DNA of 64,000 nucleotides, from positions 2,976,001 to 3,040,000 of the forward strand of contig NZ_CP016543.2 of NCBI RefSeq assembly GCF_001687665.2, written 5' to 3'. A program made the position numbers and the translations under genes. Shown piece after piece: positions 59,301-64,000 of the stretch (the stretch's first letter is position 1; the number at the start of each line of letters is the position of its first letter). The notes under the pieces were generated by a model. The model did not search any database. It was not told where the DNA came from and saw only the letters and a list, made by a program, of their open reading frames with translations. The stretch is from Planococcus donghaensis (GTDB taxonomy: Bacteria > Bacillota > Bacilli > Bacillales_A > Planococcaceae).

Positions 59301-59307
59301 GATCATT

Positions 59308-59871
59308 TTATTTGTTTCTCAAAGGTTCAAAAGCATTGGTCCATGCGTTTACTTGATCTAGTAAAGTCGTCACCGATTTTTCGTGAAAATCAGCTGGCTT
59401 GAATTCATGCATTTTCACAAAATCTGTAAATAGCGACATCGCTACGTGCGTTCGAACCGTAGCGACTTGCAACTCGGCTAAAATAATACGCAAAGCTTCG
59501 GCCGCCCGGACCCCTCCTGACGTACCGTAGCTGACTATTCCAGCCGCTTTGTTGTTCCATTCTGGATACAAATAATCGATGGCATTTTTTAAAGCTGAGG
59601 TGACCCCATGGTTATATTCCGGACAAATAAACACATAGCCGTCTAGCTCTTTAATTTTTTTCGCCCATGGAATGGCTTCAGGGGTTTGGTAATCTTGACT
59701 AGCTCCAGCCGGAACCGGTTCTGCGTACATCGGTAAATTGAACTCAACCAAATCAACAATCTCATATTCAGCGTCTCCACGTTTGTCCGCAATGTCTTTG
59801 ACCCACTGAGCAACTTGTAAGCTATTGCGCGCCGGCCTTGTGCTCCCAGTAATAATACCGATCTTTGTCAT
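59308..59871 (-). CDS. NAD(P)H-dependent FMN reductase
   Basis: Flavin reductase of 187 residues in the same family as the protein at 54946: IITGSTRPARNSLQVAQWV (about 6-24), CPEYNHGVTSALKNAIDYLY (about 81-100) and GTSGGVRAAEALR. The ATG at 59871 is preceded by GAGGAGG; a longer frame upstream has no such site. It stands alone between terminators, and no MhqR-like site was seen, so its regulation differs from the mhqO-linked paralogue. Confidence 0.88.
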   Translation of the reverse strand: MTKIGIITGSTRPARNSLQVAQWVKDIADKRGDAEYEIVDLVEFNLPMYAEPVPAGASQDYQTPEAIPWAKKIKELDGYVFICPEYNHGVTSALKNAIDYLYPEWNNKAAGIVSYGTSGGVRAAEALRIILAELQVATVRTHVAMSLFTDFVKMHEFKPADFHEKSVTTLLDQVNAWTNAFEPLRNK

Positions 59872-60102
59872 GACTAATTCCCTCCTCGATTTGTGATTCT
59901 GCCTTAACGTAATCATCCACTTCTTGATACCTCTTCATCATAAGGCAAACAAATTTGGAGTTCAATTAATAAACAGATTATTCTAACAATAAGTATCCTG
60001 AGAATTTATCGTGCAACAAGAAATGATTTATTAGAAAACTCTATCTTGTTTTAGCATTATCCACTAAACTTATAAAAAGATGTTAAATACTAACTTTTAA
60101 CT

Positions 60103-60108
60103 TATAAT
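60103..60108 (+). promoter_or_regulatory. -10 box of the multi-PAS GGDEF gene
   Basis: A perfect TATAAT; no convincing -35 is seen 17 bp upstream. It places the transcript start near 60115, after the first in-frame GTG at 60112, so translation should begin at 60172. Confidence 0.45.
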
Positions 60109-60171
60109 GTAGTGACAAATAAAGTGAACGAAGATGCTTCATATGTATATACCGAAGGGAGGGTTATCGTT

Positions 60172-62208
60172 TTGGAACATTATATAGACAACTCACCACA
60201 TCCTACTTTAGCTTCTGCGGAATTTCTCGACTTGATCCCCGATCCGGTTTTTTTGATAACGGAAGATGACGAAACATTCCGTTATGCTTATGCAAACCCA
60301 GCCGCTTTTCACTTGTTCGCCCTCGAACAAACCGATATCGGAAAAAAGTTAGAAGAAGTCTTATCCTCTGCACATATTCCGCTTCACTACTATCGTGAAG
60401 TCCAGGCTTCAAAAACAAAACTAGAAGTGATGGAAACCATTCATACAGAGGACAGCGCTATTCTTGGAGACATTGTTCTTAATCCCATCCTGTCTGACGA
60501 TGGACATTGCACATCTATTTTAGTGACATGTAAAGAGCAGACAGAGCGGACAAAGACAGCTCGTCTTTTACAAGAAAGTGAACAACGCTACCAGTCATTA
60601 GCCTCAAATCATCCATATGGCATTTTTGTATTTGACGAAAATGGTCATTTAAAGAGCGGAAATATCGGAACCGAAACGATTACCGGGTACTCCGCGGAAG
60701 AACTACTAGAGACTTCGTTTTTGTCCATGATTGTCGCAAGCGAAATCGATAAAGTGAAGCATCATTTTTACGAAACTTTACACAAAAATCGCTTGGAGCG
60801 TTATGAGTTCGCATGCCATCATAAAAATAATCAGCTCCTCTATCTTCAAGCAACCAATATACCGATACTCCTCGATGGGCTATTTGTTGGGATGCATGTC
60901 TTAGTGACCGATATCACTGAAATCATTCATGCGAAAAAGAATTTAAATGAAACTAAAGCAAAACTAGAGATTTTTTGGGAAAACTCTGCTGTTCCCATCT
61001 TTTATATCGATGCGAAAGGAAATATCGTAAAAGTAAATCCAGCATTTGAAGAACTGTTTGAATATACCGAAGAAGAAATGATCAACAAAAAAGGCACCCT
61101 TATTCCACCAGCGATGAAACCCGATCAAATAGCTATTTTGGAACGGATTTTACAAGGGGAAACAATCCAATCACACGATACTGTTCGAATAACCAAATCC
61201 GGAAAATTGCTAAATATCATATCTTCCTACTCCCCTGTACGCAATGAGAAACACGAAGTGATTGGTGCAACAATCATCTCCAAAAATGTAACCGAATTGA
61301 AAAAAGTAGAAAGAGAACTACAGAAAAGCCAAGAAAAATACAAACTGATTACTGAGAGTACGTTGGACATTATTACCTTAATGAACTTGTCTGGAGAAAT
61401 TGAATACGTCTCACCTGCAAGTGAAAAAGTTTTAGGATTTCCAGACCACGTATATATCGGAAAACTTTTCACGCACAATATTCATCCAGAAGACACCTTC
61501 AAGTTAATAGACAATGTAACCGCTCTTATAAACGGAGGACAGCCAACCCCACTAGATGTTCGTTATTTGCACCGGGACGGTCATTATATATGGATGGAAG
61601 TTTCACCTACTCCCGTTTACGCAAACGGAAAAATGACTCAATTGGTTACATTGGCTCGAGATGTGACCGAACGAAAAAGACTGCAAAGTGACATCGCCAA
61701 AATGGCGTTTTATGACCACTTGTCCGGTATACCCAACCGCCGTAGCTTTGATGACACGTTAGAAAAAGCGGTTGTTCAAGCCAGTCGCACAAACAAAAAA
61801 ATCGCTGTCTTAATGCTAGATGGCCGGAAGTTCAAAAAAATCAACGATCAATTTGGTCATGATGCAGGAGATGCTGTTATTAAAGAAATGGCCACTCGTC
61901 TCCAAGCCTCTATCCGTCCTGGGGATACAGCAGCACGTTTAGGCGGAGACGAAATGGGCGTTATTTTACCTGAAATCGACTCTGTAGATATTGCCATCGC
62001 TACTGCTAAACAAATTCTCAACTCTTATGAAACTCCCGTTTTCTTTAACGGTCACAAAATCACGATGGGGGCAGGCATTGGTATTTCCATATACCCTGAC
62101 GATGCCGCAAATGAAAAACAACTGATCAAACACGCCGACTTAGCTTTGTATGAAGCCAAAAAAACGAATCGGGACGCGTATTGCGTTTACGAAGAAAGTC
62201 AGCGATAG
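60172..62208 (+). CDS. multi-PAS GGDEF protein
   Basis: Soluble protein of 678 residues with about four PAS domains (around 15-125, 145-260, 265-380, 385-505) and a GGDEF domain (about 510-675). PAS signs include TGYSAEELLETSF, EYTEEEMINKKG and VSPASEKVLGF with PAC-like VRDVTERK ends. The cyclase motif reads RLGGDEMGVILPE, with GGDEM for GGDEF, and LDGRKFKKINDQFGHDAGD lacks the second Asp of LDLDxFK, while the metal-binding first Asp and ND..GH..GD remain. Activity is therefore possible but not assured. The TTG at 60172 has GGGAGG nine bases upstream. No EAL or HD-GYP domain is attached. It is a single gene. Confidence 0.8.
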   Translation: MEHYIDNSPHPTLASAEFLDLIPDPVFLITEDDETFRYAYANPAAFHLFALEQTDIGKKLEEVLSSAHIPLHYYREVQASKTKLEVMETIHTEDSAILGDIVLNPILSDDGHCTSILVTCKEQTERTKTARLLQESEQRYQSLASNHPYGIFVFDENGHLKSGNIGTETITGYSAEELLETSFLSMIVASEIDKVKHHFYETLHKNRLERYEFACHHKNNQLLYLQATNIPILLDGLFVGMHVLVTDITEIIHAKKNLNETKAKLEIFWENSAVPIFYIDAKGNIVKVNPAFEELFEYTEEEMINKKGTLIPPAMKPDQIAILERILQGETIQSHDTVRITKSGKLLNIISSYSPVRNEKHEVIGATIISKNVTELKKVERELQKSQEKYKLITESTLDIITLMNLSGEIEYVSPASEKVLGFPDHVYIGKLFTHNIHPEDTFKLIDNVTALINGGQPTPLDVRYLHRDGHYIWMEVSPTPVYANGKMTQLVTLARDVTERKRLQSDIAKMAFYDHLSGIPNRRSFDDTLEKAVVQASRTNKKIAVLMLDGRKFKKINDQFGHDAGDAVIKEMATRLQASIRPGDTAARLGGDEMGVILPEIDSVDIAIATAKQILNSYETPVFFNGHKITMGAGIGISIYPDDAANEKQLIKHADLALYEAKKTNRDAYCVYEESQR

Positions 62209-62234
62209 CCTGCACGCTATTCTCGATTCACAAA

Positions 62235-62280
62235 AAAATCCTTTCATTGATTTGCGATGCAAGCCAGCGAAAGGATTTTC
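62235..62280. terminator. bidirectional terminator
   Basis: AAAATCCTTTC / GAAAGGATTTT stem (62235-62245, 62269-62279) with an internally paired loop of about 23 bases. Confidence 0.7.
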
Positions 62281-62305
62281 TTAATGTTCATTTTTTCAAC
62301 TTTCT

Positions 62306-64000
<1,695 letters not shown>

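Overview
The window looks like chromosomal DNA of a low-GC Gram-positive bacterium of the Bacillales, most likely Planococcaceae (Planococcus/Planomicrobium type). The grounds are strong AGGAGG-type ribosome binding sites, sigma-A and sigma-B promoters of Bacillus type, Zur and MhqR operators of Bacillus type, a lysine riboswitch ahead of dapA, and orthologues of RsbQ, YcnK, ZagA, MhqO and YflT-type stress proteins. The genus is an inference. No phage, plasmid, transposase, rRNA or tRNA gene was seen. Most genes sit in short operons closed by clear intrinsic terminators.

Left part (1-13.8 kb): an MFS drug exporter; a CarH/LitR-type B12-binding MerR regulator with its own operator; a purine permease; a NERD-domain protein flanked by three arrays of about 20-bp repeats; a CNT nucleoside transporter; a large RND exporter; a TraB-family protein; a zinc metallopeptidase; a methyltransferase.

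13.8-22.7 kb is stress and metal physiology: lysine riboswitch plus dapA; an RsbQ-like hydrolase joined to a PAS-GGDEF diguanylate cyclase; a zinc-starvation module (ZagA GTPase, zinc-free L33 and S14) with two Zur boxes; two YflT-type stress proteins, each behind a sigma-B-like promoter; a decayed Yip1-family gene; an MscS channel; moaC.

22.7-29.2 kb holds a possible functional unit: a Cthe_2159-like beta-helix lipoprotein, a response regulator/histidine kinase pair, then a VTC-type polyphosphate polymerase and a DUF4956 membrane protein. Lipoprotein and VTC genes share an almost identical TTAAGGTT direct-repeat operator. Two MITE-like dispersed repeats lie between kinase and VTC gene. 29.2-32.9 kb is modABC-moeB-moaB for molybdate uptake and cofactor synthesis.

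33-44.4 kb is mixed metabolism and transport: Gfo/Idh oxidoreductase, a HAD protein with an altered motif I, a luciferase-like monooxygenase, a CynX-type MFS, small membrane proteins, TetR and MarR regulators, an AI-2E family protein behind a DnaA-box cluster, and a quinone oxidoreductase. 44.5-48.4 kb is a Nudix / PLD-helicase-DUF3427 / DUF4357 cassette that may serve DNA repair or defence.

48.6-64 kb has a YcsI-family protein, two tandem GGDEF-EAL paralogues, an MhqR-type quinone-resistance operon, a YcnK-PepSY-FixH operon that may be copper-linked, an FMN reductase, a multi-PAS GGDEF protein, and a beta-glucoside unit (6-phospho-beta-glucosidase and the EIIA end of a PTS permease cut by the window edge). 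Four proteins carry GGDEF domains, so cyclic di-GMP signalling is well represented.
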